In this document: one piece after another, positions 54,569 to 64,000 of the stretch | How the letters are laid out: each line of letters starts with the position of its first letter | Numbering within the stretch: the stretch's first letter is position 1 | Source of the DNA: Anisodus tanguticus | Taxonomy: Eukaryota > Streptophyta > Magnoliopsida > Solanales > Solanaceae | Direction of reading: 5' to 3' | DNA length: 64,000 nucleotides | NCBI GenBank assembly: GCA_034509755.1 | Contig: CM067555.1 | Span: 46,768,255-46,832,254 of the forward strand | Program-made: the position numbers and the translations under genes | The notes under the pieces: model-generated | Seen by the model: the letters and a program-made list of their open reading frames with translations, nothing else | Database searches by the model: none | What the model was told of the DNA's origin: nothing

Positions 54569-54620
<52 letters not shown>

Positions 54621-54942
54621 ATTTGACGTGCAGTCAAGCATGGAAATTTTGTGGATAATGAAGTAGGAGTGAGAAGTGTATATGAAGTCCCAGGAGCGAA
54701 GACAAAATACATGATGTGATTAATTTCTTTTCATCACTTTAAATCTTAGCGGGCAGAGTTACCCGATATATGTACTAACTAATTGGAGCTAGTAGATACT
54801 CGACAAAATAGTTGAAGTGCGTGCAAGCTGGCTCAAATATCATCATTAAAAGAAAACATCAGTCATGCATTTTCATGGTAAAATTTTATAAGAGTTTCTT
54901 CTATATAATATTTTCACTATCATATTATTTTGAAATATATCA
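54097..54942. other. Spacer between E5 and E4
   Basis: No gene. It contains a 48-base (AT)n microsatellite at about 54571-54618. Confidence 0.6.
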
Positions 54943-55693
54943 TTGAGAAATGAAAGAGATATTGGTTCACGAAGTAAGGTGTTTGAAGCATGGAAAGTGT
55001 GGTATTGTGTGTAATTCTCCCACATCGGTAGAGGAAGAAAGAATTGTTGTGTATATAAGATTCGAAATTGGTTTGGGGTTTGGGACCCCAAGGGGTATCC
55101 CATGTGTTTAAAGGAGGGAGGACCTAGATGTGCTTCGGTTCGAGGAAAGACCACACGCGCGCCGCCGCCGCCCGCCCGTCCGGTCCGGTTCCGGGTTCCG
55201 GGTTCTCGGGTTCTCAGGCCGCGGGCCTCGGGCCGCGGGCCGTGGGCCTTGGGATATTATCTTTTTGGGCCAGAAACCAGAATTCTTTAAGATGTACAGT
55301 TCGGTCCCTTACACCATTGTTGAGCACCAAAAAGAGCAGAAAAATAACAGTTCATAAAGCTCACGAAAATACACAACAAAAACAGTTTTCTTCCTACAAC
55401 TTCCAAGCATCATTTCGTTACTCAATATTCTTCACGGTAGCTCTTGAGTTTCCTTTGCTCAAGGGTTCCATTGCTGTTTTATCTTGGGAGACAAATTGTC
55501 CAGGACGTATAAAGGATACATACGGGGCAATATTGTCTTAAGGACAGAGTGCCACACTCGACTCAGCATAAACCAGTTTCCATTTTTTTCGTTTTCAACA
55601 AAATTGTAATTTCGAGTTTGTGGTTATCTTGTAATTTTCAGATTACTAGTTGAACTATTGAATCTTTGTTTATCCTTTCGAATACTTGTAATA
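54943..55693 (+). repeat. E4 5' LTR, truncated and internally deleted
   Basis: Begins at TCATTGAGAAATG, which is 150 bases inside the intact LTR. It is almost base-for-base identical to 59934-60316 and 60561-60944. A deletion joins GGTCCC (55303-55308) to TTACACC, removing what is 60317-60560 in the partner, including the TATA box. A CCC is present at both deletion edges. Confidence 0.88.
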
Positions 55694-55792
55694 GTTATAT
55701 ACTTCCCGTACTGCTTTATAAAGTACCATAGAGCAAAATCTCCCGACAACTTAAGACAATATTTGTATTGTATTACTATTAGTATTCGAAAG

Positions 55793-56089
55793 ATGTCGGT
55801 CAAAAATTGTGTGACCAAACCTGGATATGGAAATGGTTTTCTGGTAGAAGAGAGTGATGATGATGAACGTGTTCATGGTGTCACCGCTACCAAGACTGGT
55901 GGAAACAAGCGCTCTCGAGAGCCTGAGGATGTCAACTGGGACAAGAGGAGAAGAGTGAAGATGTTATTCTATCTTGTAGCAGAAGGCCTATATCTGTCCC
56001 AGACAAAGGATCCGAATAATGGTGAGAAGGAAATGGACACTCAGTCTGATGAAGTGACTGAAGTGAGCCAGAATCCGAAATTGGAATAA
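55793..56089 (+). pseudogene. E4 gag-like N-terminal frame
   Basis: Open for 98 codons from MSVKNCVTKPGYGNGF: acidic VEESDDDERVHG, ATKTGGNKRSREPEDVNWDK, RRRVKMLFYLVAEGLYLSQT and KEMDTQSDEVTEV. It sits where gag should start in the element. I do not see a classic UBN2 block, so it may be a reworked gag leader. The GGACACTCAGTC phrase near its end is the seed of the tandem repeat that follows. Confidence 0.4.
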
Positions 56090-56493
56090 GTATTTTTCTT
56101 ACTTGTCAAGAATAAGGATTAAATGATAAGTATTTTTCTTACTTGTCAAGAATAAAGATTAAATTATGTCTGATTAAAAATGGATTAAAGTAAGGAGGAA
56201 TATGAAAATAATTTATATTCCTTATGCTTTAACAAATCAGAAGTTTAATCTCATCTTCTTTTCCGTTTAAAGATTGGATTTTGTAAACGACTTAAGAAGA
56301 TCCGTTCTTTTAAGTGTAATTACTAAAGTGTGTAAAGTATGGTCGCACATACTATGGAGAAAGATCCACTAACTGTGCGAAAACTTTTACCACTCTTAAG
56401 TAAGCGCCAAGAATTATCTGGGCACCAATCATAACGGAAGAAGACTAAAAGCTAAAGACGTTGAGCCTGTCATACTATTTGACAAGATCCTTC

Positions 56494-56760
56494 ATAGGAT
56501 GATATTGGACACTCAGTCATACAAAGCCTCCGGGCGACTAGAGTGGGCCAAAATTCCTTTGATAGGATGATATTGGACACTCAGTCATACAAATCCTCCG
56601 GGTGACTGGAGTGGGCCAAAATTCCTTTGATATGATGATATTGGACACTCAGTCATATAAAGCCTCCGGGCGACTGAAGTGGTGCCAGAATTCATTTCAT
56701 AGGAAAAGTAATGGACACCTAGTAAGGTGGGCCAGAGTTTCCAGGTCCTAAATGATCTGA
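56494..56760 (+). repeat. 68-bp tandem repeat (minisatellite) in E4
   Basis: Three near-perfect units start at 56494, 56562 and 56630, each ATAGGATGATATTGGACACT, then CAGTCATA, CCTCCGGG, CGACT and GTGGGCCA. A shorter fourth unit starts at 56699, and a decayed one is near 56785. Period 68 is not a multiple of three, so it does not encode a protein repeat. Confidence 0.88.
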
Positions 56761-57289
56761 AGGCCTAAATAAAGGCAGTAAAGAAATTGGACACTCAGTC
56801 TGCCAAAGCAACTAGAGTGGACCCGAGTATCGAGATCACATATGATCCGGTTACGCCCTAACCACGGGCAAGAGGTTGTTCATGTGAAGCAACGCCACCT
56901 CTAAAGTAGAAGGGGCTGGAGAGGTTGTCCTCAATAGGACTTCAAGGAATGAGATCACTCTAAAAGAGGTGATACATGTTCCTAACTTGGTTAAAGGACG
57001 TTGTTGGTCAAATCTGATTTGAGACTAGTCCAACAGGTCCGTAATAACTAAGAGTGGTACAATATGTCTATAGCCAAATGAATGATATATTGTAATCCGT
57101 GCATCTATGACATCATAGATTAAGACACGTTAAATAGCAAGTCATTCAAAAGCTAACGATGTTGAGATTGTTGCCTTCTGACGACATAAACCCTCAAAAT
57201 AAATGTGAGGTAGATGAAGAGGCAAAATCACCTTTCCAAATTCCGTCAAGGGAATAGCGAAAGAATCACCGCTCCTCTAGAACTTAGTC

Positions 57290-57600
57290 ACACCTACTTG
57301 GGTGATTTGAAGTTTATACAAAATAGAGGGGGGAGACAAGTACGTTGTGATCTTCATTGATGATGGTACAACGTATGGAATCCTTTGTTTATTGAAAAGC
57401 AAAGATGAAGTTGTTGAAGCCTACAAAGCAGAAGTTGAAAATCAACTAAGCCTACGGATTGAGAAATTCGTAGTGATAGAGGGGAGAATGTGAAGCATCG
57501 TTCATTAAACGAATGTTCATTTCTCACCTCGCCTAACGGTGTTAGCCAAGCACGAAGTCATACGCCCAAATTATGAGGGGTAACTTGGTAAAAGATGGGC
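57290..57600 (+). pseudogene. E4 integrase remnant
   Basis: Reading across frames gives LGDLKFIQ, RGG.KYVVIFIDDGTTYGIL, LLKSKDEVVEAYKAEVENQ and, further on, TSPNGVSQ-like remains. This is the copia integrase around the second catalytic Asp, with many lesions. Confidence 0.7.
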
Positions 57601-58039
57601 TACCGAAACAGTCGGGTTTCATACCTAAGATCGTAGATTGCATATCCACCGGATCTGCAAATAACGATAGTTTTTATCGCCTCTTGGCGTCAAAGAATGC
57701 TTGAATTCTTTGGAGATAACTTTCCTTGGAAAAGGAAAAGGAGCAATTGCTCAAGGTTAACAAGAACCCGCGAGGGCTCGACGTCCGGAACTAGACGTTC
57801 CGTATCTTCATGACTCGAAAGTTCTTGTCTATCCGGAACTTAATATTCCGATCTGGAACTCGGGGATTCTAGATGTTGAACCAAGACGGAGCAAAGAGGG
57901 GACAAAGACTTGTTCCAATCCTTCTAGCTTGTATGGTTAAGAATGAACCATGGACAATTAACAAATAATTGTCATCTCCAAAAGCACTGCTTTGGAAAGA
58001 AGCTAAAAAAAAAAAAAAATAGATTCTATCATATAGAAC

Positions 58040-58200
58040 CATACTTGCGTAATGGTTGATCTTCCTCCGGAAAAGAACCTTTGGGTTGTAAAAAGTGCTC
58101 CCCTGTGAGTAGCTTCACATCCAGGGCCATTGTAATCTTACATGGCATGGGTATTGAAACGACCTTCCAAACGGAGAGTTGGAAGAAGAGGATCGAATTG
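58040..58200 (+). pseudogene. E4 reverse transcriptase remnant
   Basis: Short likeness to EPLGCKKCS (from a PLGCKWIFK-type block) and ETTFQTESWKKRIEL (from KTAFLNGELEEEIY). The catalytic YVDD is not found. Large parts between 57600 and 58700 are unreadable. Confidence 0.5.
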
Positions 58201-58699
58201 GTTTGTGAATGTTGGGCTTCTTCCGAACTTTCATTTTGGTCCCGAAATGTTAACATTTTGGTCCCGAAAGTCTCGATAAAACAGAAACAATGAATCGATC
58301 ACGAAACATTGACTCGAAGTTAGAAAGCCAACGGTTGGAAAACCAACGGTCTTAGAGTGAAAATCATATTGAAACAAAGTCTCGATATGAAAGATATGAG
58401 TATCACGAGATGACATCTTAGGAATTGGATTTCTAAGACATCTAACGGACTGTCGATAGTTGACGATCTCGTTGAAGCCACCAATGGATATGAATCATAG
58501 AACCGATTGGAATCATGGTGCACCCATAGACAAGGAGCGATATGCTCGGGTCACGTGTAGTTCAATGTATTGTACACACTACAACCGACCTGGTATCGTC
58601 CAACAAACAGATCAGTTGAACTAAGGTTCACTTTGATGATCTTAATACATGATCAATAGAAGGCGTTAAGTCGGATATGACGATATACGAATTATTCGC

Positions 58700-59240
58700 T
58701 TATCTACGGATTATAGTATTCTCGGATGTCCAATGTTCGAGAGAACACGTGATGCAAACTAGACATCGGATCCGAAGAACACCAAAGCCGCAAGTAAATG
58801 TGTATGGTGGTTCTTGGAAAATCCTCTAAGCAAACTTGCATCGACCGATTCATGATGGAATCGGAGTTTATCGCTTTATACAAAGCATGAAAGAAGTTGA
58901 GTAACTTCACGGATCCTTAGAGGACGTCCCTTATTGGGAGAAACCCGTGCCTTCGGCGGTTATACACTGTGGCTAGCCGGTCGGCTTTAGGAAGGACACG
59001 GATGACGGCGTCTCGGACATATCGTCGGAGACATAAGGCCGTATGGCGAGTTGATCATCACGGGTGTCACTTCCTTATTTACTAACTAAGGGACTACCCG
59101 GAGATTAAGTTTTCGCATGTCTAGGGGAATGGGCTTAAAACCCAAAACATACGGACCAATACGGTGGAAACCCAACCTTACGAACTGGAGATCCCGGTAA
59201 TTTGGTTCAATGGGAAAACTAAGTTGTAAAGGTTCGGTTG
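58700..59240 (+). pseudogene. E4 RNase H remnant
   Basis: SSKQTCIDRFMMESEFIALYKA at about 58825-58890 in pieces, then a worn HCDSQSA block (about 58960), RRRHKAVW (about 59030) and SRGMGLKP (about 59120), the usual C-terminal order. Stops and frame changes throughout. Confidence 0.68.
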
Positions 59241-59785
59241 ATCGCTTCGGTGGAAGCATGAGCACTTCGGATAGTGATTTCGAAAAGAAACACCAAATCC
59301 AAAGCCGTTCCCGCGATAGACGTTAAGTGCTATCTGCAGGTATGGGTAAAGGTTAAGTTTTCAAAACTGTAATGATCCTCACGGTTGAGGTTAGGTCTTT
59401 GGGAAACTTTTAATGGTTCCTAACACTTGTGAAGTGGGGTATAGCGGATACCTTGTAGGAGACCACCTATTTAAGTGCGAGGACGGGCCGCCTCAAATTG
59501 AACGCACTTAAGAATCCAAGACGTTGTCCATGGCCAAAACGGACAAAACAATACGAAGAAGAGAGTAAGGGAATTTGTTGTGTTGGTACCGTTGTCTTGG
59601 CTTACACTAAACACCGACGGTTCAAGACATCACGTTCACCGCGGTAAGTAAGTCCGATGGTATTCAACTATGGAAGGTTCAAAGCTGAGGCTACCTCTCC
59701 TTATGCAACATCGGTCCGCTGAAATATTGCTGGAAATGAAAAGACACCATGTGAGTGCGCCAAAATCTCTTTCAAGAGGGGATTG
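59241..59785 (+). other. E4 3' untranslated region and polypurine tract
   Basis: Non-coding, ending CTTTCAAGAGGGGAT at 59785, directly before the LTR. The purine-rich end is the plus-strand primer. Confidence 0.7.
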
Positions 59786-60944
59786 TTGGAAATTTGCCTT
59801 TGGCGGGAGTTGCGACCGACCAACTTTAACGGCTTAAACACTAGTGTAACGTATGTTGGAGAATCTGGTTCTTCACACATGCATGATCTACTAAGTACGT
59901 AGATAACCGTAGGGCCAAGAATCGTCAAATTTCATTGAGAAATGAAAGAGATATTGGTTCACGAAGTAAGGTGTTTGAAGCATGGAAAGTGTGGTATTGT
60001 GTGTAATTCTCCCACATCGGTAGAGGAAGAAAGAATTGTTGTGTATATAAGATTCGAAATTGGTTTGGGGTTTGGGACCCCAAGGGGTATCCCATGTGTT
60101 TAAAGGAGGGAGGACCTAGATGTGCTTCGGTTCGAGGAAAGACCACACGCGCGCCGCCGCCGCCCGCCCGTCCGGTCCGGTTCGGTTCCGGTTCCGGTTC
60201 CGGGTTCTCGGGTCACGGGTCGTGGGTCGTGGGCTGTGGGCTGTGGGCTGTGGGCCTTCTGATATTATCTTTTTGGGCCAGAAACCAGAATTCTTTAAGA
60301 TGTACAGTTCGGTCCCTGAAGTTTCAAGATGTACAGTTTGGTCCCCGAAGTTTTTAGAAAGTTGGAATTTCGACAGTCAAAGCAGAAACGTCCAAGCTCT
60401 CAATTCACCATTTATTTTGGCTGAATTACTCCTCCTATAATGGCCAAAACAGTTGGTCTTTCACCATTTATGTTGGTGACTTTACTACCTCCATAATGGC
60501 CATTATTTGGCTATTATGGAGGCAGTTTTCAGCCCCTCCCTCACCTATATAAACACACCCTTACACCATTGTTGAGCACCAAAAAGAGCAGAAAAATAAC
60601 AGTTCATAAAGCTCACGAAAATACACAACAAAAACAGTTTTCTTCCTACAACTTCCAAGCATCATTTCGTTACTCAATATTCTTCACGGTAGCTCTTGAG
60701 TTTCCTTTGCTCAAGGGTTCCATTGCTGTTTTATCTTGGGAGACAAATTGTCCAGGACGTATAAAGGATACATACGGGGCAATATTGTCTTAAGGACAGA
60801 GTGCCACACTCGACTCAGCATAAACCAGTTTCCATTTTTTCGTTTTCAACAAAATTGTAATTTCAGTTTTGTGGTTATCTTGTAATTTTCAGATTACTAG
60901 TTGAACTATTGAATCTTTGTTTATCCTTTCGAATACTTGTAATA
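59786..60944 (+). repeat. E4 3' LTR, full length
   Basis: Starts TGTTGGAAATTTGCC. It has a very GC-rich stretch near 60148-60260, two upstream repeats with CAGTTTGGTCCC-type cores, a TATATAAA box at 60546-60553 and the R-U5 part. The right end is taken where likeness to the 5' LTR stops; a CCAACA terminus as in the solo LTR is not seen. Confidence 0.85.
60546..60553 (+). promoter_or_regulatory. TATA box of the E4 3' LTR
   Basis: TATATAAA in CACCTATATAAACACACCC; the same box in the solo LTR is at 53103-53110 (minus). It is deleted from the 5' LTR. Confidence 0.7.
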
Positions 60945-61438
60945 AATATAATGATAGGTAACTAGAACAGTAAATAAAATTAGTAATCTGCAAACAAGAT
61001 GAGCTAGTAACCTTCTGCAGCATGTTAAAATGCAATGATAATGTAAAAAATTATTATAGTACTACTTATAAAATAAGACAAGTAATTACCCTCTAAGTAA
61101 TTGTTATATTAACATTAGTGAAAATATGATGTAAAATAAAAGCTTTCTAAAGCATATATGTCATGTGCATTTTTCACGTTTACATTTCTATAAAAATCCA
61201 GTGAAACACAAGTTCAGTCTTTCAGCAATTCGTTATCACACCACTTTGTTAAAGTAATTACGTGAATAAATCCTTCACAATATCATTCTTTTTAGAAAGT
61301 GATGAGCCTCTCCTTAGAGTTTATCTTGGCAAATTTCAAAGAGGCTGAAAATATTCTAGAAAACTCTTTTGAAAGACAGACTTGGAGCAACGATAAAATT
61401 ATTTTCGTGTGGTCCATAAATTATGAGTTTGACCCGTA
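60945..61438. other. Spacer between E4 and E6
   Basis: No gene or repeat recognised. Confidence 0.6.
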
Positions 61439-61443
61439 GAATC

Positions 61444-62233
61444 TGATAGAATAATAATTATTATTAATATCAATATTAATAATTATTATCATTGTAATTA
61501 ATTAATACAAGTGTGCCTTTTATGCATAATCCGATGCAGACTGGGGTGGCTGCCCAGACACGAGACGCTCCACCTCCGGTTATGGTATTTTTCTTGGTGA
61601 TAACTTGGTCTCTTGGTCCTCAAAAAGACAAGCCACATTATCCAGATCAAGTGCCGAAGCAGAATACAGAGGTGTTACCAATGTTGTGTTTGAATCTTGT
61701 TGGCTTCACAATCTTCTTCTCGAGCTTCACTGCCCAATTCCGAAAGCCACTTTGGTGTATTGTGATAACATTAGTGCTATCTACATGTCCGTCAATCAGT
61801 CAATCACCAACGCACGAAACATATTGAGATGGATATCCATTTTGTTCGTGAAAAGGTGTCACACGGTCAAGTGCGGGTGCTACATGTCCCCTCGCGCCAT
61901 CAAATTGCAGATATTTTTACCAAAGGACTTCCGCTGATATTATTTGAAGATTTTTTCGAGACATTCTCGGCATCCGTTTGCCTCCCGCTTCAACTGCGGG
62001 GGAGTGATAGAATAATAATTATGAATACCAATATTAATAATTATTATCATTGTAATTAATTAATATCTTGTATTTATGGTAGCATGTAAAACATTTATTA
62101 GGAAGATTAGCAATCTTATCACTATCATTAGGGAGATATTTAGGCATGATCTTCTCCCTATCATTATGTTGTATATTTGTATATTAACCACATTATTGTG
62201 GAGGAATAGGATGAGGAAAATATTTTTCTTACA
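61444..62233 (+). mobile_element. E6: internally deleted Ty1/copia element
   Basis: 790 bases with a perfect 5-bp target duplication GAATC (61439-61443 and 62234-62238). About 65 bases of 5' LTR (61444-61509) are joined directly to the RNase H region, followed by the polypurine tract (CTGCGGGGGAG) and a 3' LTR of 229 bases (62005-62233). About 4 kb of gag-pol and the rest of the 5' LTR are gone. Related to E1 and E3 by RNase H motifs. Confidence 0.9.
61510..62004 (+). pseudogene. E6 RNase H fragment
   Basis: SDADWGGCPDTRRSTSGYG and LVSWSSKRQATLSRSSAEAE run into YRGVTNVVFESCWLHNLLLE and VYCDNISAIYMS; a frame change near 61810 leads to MDIHFVREKVSHGQVRVLHV and IADIFTKGLP. Relatively well kept, with the Asp and Glu of the active site visible. 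Confidence 0.88.
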
Positions 62234-62238
62234 GAATC

Positions 62239-64000
62239 AACTATCGATGTTCGTGTCAGAATAAACTGCTTACATTACATCCCACATCCCTTAGAATGCG
62301 ACCCTTTTTGAACCATGTGTAAATGGTAAATGCATGCTTTATGCATCAGATTGTCTTATTTTTTTTAGTGAATTCTTGCTTTTCTTTTCTGAAGGAAAAC
62401 TTTGAAACAATGTTAAAGTGTCTCTATGTGATCATATCACAAATTTGAGTCGTAAAATGAATTACTAATACTTACGTTAGGAGTTGGTAACATTACATTC
62501 TCTTAGAATATACTAACGTTTTTAAATTAATCTTACGTACGTAAACGTGAAATATTTCGTGCATCATACTGCTCTAATTTTTCCTCTTCTAATTGTTGGA
62601 GCATTAACCCCGAGGTCCGTTTGCCTTAGAGCTAAGTCATCACTAAATTAGAAATTTAAAAAGTTCCTCTTATTTAATTACATGGTAGAATGTTATCTCT
62701 ATATCACATGTAGTCTGCAAAAGTTTACTCCACGTGAAGTAAGTGTATTAGCTTGATTACTAAATATTTCTATATCAAAAACAGAAACGATCTCAATTTT
62801 CTTTTGTCTTGTTGACTTTTGAACGTAACACAACCTTTCACTAACTTTTCCCCCTAATATAGTCGGGTTCAAATTTGCACAATGTAAAGTTTATTAAAGA
62901 TGAAAATGTTATCTACCAAATGCTTTTTTATTCTCATGTTCGACCAGCATGTTTGGCCTAAGATTGGAAGATACTAAAGCAAGAAAATGAAATGTAGACA
63001 ACCGACATTAATACAAATGTTAATAAATTTGATATTTTCATACAAATGTTAATAAATTACATATGTTCCCTAAATCACGGTAACCTAGTGAATATAGATG
63101 AAAGAAATTGAGCTTGCATACATATTTATAGTTTTAGCATACAATGAACTGATGAACCACATGGCAGAGACAAATTTAGAAGTGTGGGTATTTATTTATA
63201 GTCATAGTTACTAATTTTGCTAATTAGTAACTATTACTAATTTAAGTCGGTGGTTGGATCAAGAAACTTAAACTTATAGTCAAGTTACTAATTTTGCAAT
63301 GGCGTGGATTTGAATATATTCTGGTTAGAGTAAAGTAAATAGATTTTGGGTCTGACTCAATCCAAAAAATTAACTTGTAAGGTGAGAATTGTCCAAGTCC
63401 ATACAAGGAGTCCATGTTCTCATTCCATATCTGATGTGGAACTCTTAACCGTTTTCGGTAAAAAGTTTTCTGCATTTTTTGATCCTTAAAGTCGGAAAAT
63501 TTTGAACTAGTGGTTCACCGACCAAGTAAATAAAGAAGCCTAGAAAGAAGAATTAACCTAAAGAACCATCTACTCAACCTCTTATTTATATATATATATA
63601 TATATATTAAAAATAATCAGTTGACGTATAAAATATACTTATGTATAATATGAACATAACCGGGTATAATCAGTGCATAATATATATGTATATCAACAAG
63701 AAAAAGTCAATAATGAATCTGACTGGGTTATTTATATAATGATTTCAAAGAAAAAAGAGGATCCCGTTCCTCTCCATTTTCTACTGTTCCTATCTGAATA
63801 ATGAGGAAAAAATCACTTATTTATATTTAAATCAAATAATTTAATCTTAAAAATTATTTTGAGAATATGTGAAAAATAATTGAGTATTCAAATTAAAGTT
63901 TTACACTATCATGTCGTGTAATGTAAGATGATAATTACAAACCGCCTATAGATTGTTCAAACTTTCTTTTTCCTTAAATAAAATATCCAAACTTCATTGT
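62239..64000. other. Right flank, no gene
   Basis: AT-rich, non-coding as far as can be seen. An (AT)n microsatellite lies at about 63588-63608. Open stretches of up to 77 codons on the minus strand have no family likeness. Confidence 0.55.

Larger units (their letters stand above)
54943..60944 (+). mobile_element. E4: Ty1/copia element with wrecked interior and near-identical LTRs
   Basis: 6.0 kb, plus orientation. The 3' LTR starts TGTTGG at 59786; the 5' LTR lacks its first 150 bases and an internal 244 bases. The interior (55694-59785) holds short, frame-broken remains of gag, integrase, RT and RNase H in copia order. The RNase H end (SKQTCI, MESEFIAL, RRRHK and SRGMGLKP blocks) follows a style common in plant copia elements outside the E1 group. 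The polypurine tract is AAGAGGGGAT before 59786. A primer site may survive as GTACCATAGAGC at about 55723-55734. The outer 3' end is uncertain. Confidence 0.85.

Noticed and set aside
56494..56760. CRISPR-like array
   Set aside because: The repeats abut one another without unique spacers and lie in a plant retrotransposon; it is a minisatellite.
63242..63475. 77-codon minus-strand ORF at the right end
   Set aside because: No recognisable motif, no start or promoter context, and typical of chance length in AT-rich DNA.

Overview
The window looks like nuclear DNA of a dicot, most likely a solanaceous plant of the tobacco or wolfberry type. It is AT-rich and has genes with GT-AG introns. It is crowded with Ty1/copia LTR retrotransposons, MITEs and an RTE-type LINE whose 3' tail, ending in TTG repeats, matches the tail of the solanaceous TS-type SINEs. 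Species and chromosome cannot be fixed from the sequence. No rRNA, tRNA, CRISPR or organellar block was seen.

Only two host genes look alive or nearly so, both on the minus strand. At 37233-41660 lies a seven-exon gene for an RGG-box nuclear RNA-binding protein (RGGA / HABP4-PAI-RBP1 family). It has clean splice sites and a 360-residue product. At 44172-45775 lies a single-exon chloroplast phospholipase A1 of the Igamma/DAD1-like class, with an intact serine-hydrolase core. Its plastid transit peptide is separated from the catalytic body by a stop codon and frame change, and the break falls in a stretch that looks like an antisense SINE tail.

Two further host genes are dead. A BAHD acyltransferase gene (6477-14511, minus; two exons) has two nonsense codons, a frameshift and a whole copia element (E1) inserted in exon 2 with a perfect 5-bp target duplication. 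A PPR gene fragment (52317-53905, plus) sits inside copia element E5, between its primer-binding site and the remains of its gag.

The rest is mobile DNA. In order: an RTE-like LINE (about 505-3858); E1 copia (6666-11815, minus); E2, a SIRE/Maximus-like copia with an extra 3' reading frame (about 15643-24755, minus); E3 copia (26442-31472, minus) set into a tandem duplication; a fold-back element with a nested Stowaway MITE (34835-35653); hAT-type MITEs (35656-36076 and 38520-38918); a second fold-back copy (41856-42213); a 1-kb hAT-like element (48903-49930); E5 copia (49940-54091, minus) carrying the PPR fragment, itself split by a solo LTR (52734-53885); E4 copia (54943-60944, plus) with near-identical LTRs around a wrecked interior; and E6, an internally deleted copia (61444-62233, plus).

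The order of insertion can be read directly: the solo LTR is younger than the PPR capture, E5 landed at the edge of the hAT-like element, and the Stowaway landed in the fold-back element. Apart from the two minus-strand genes at 37-46 kb, the window is intergenic repeat space.
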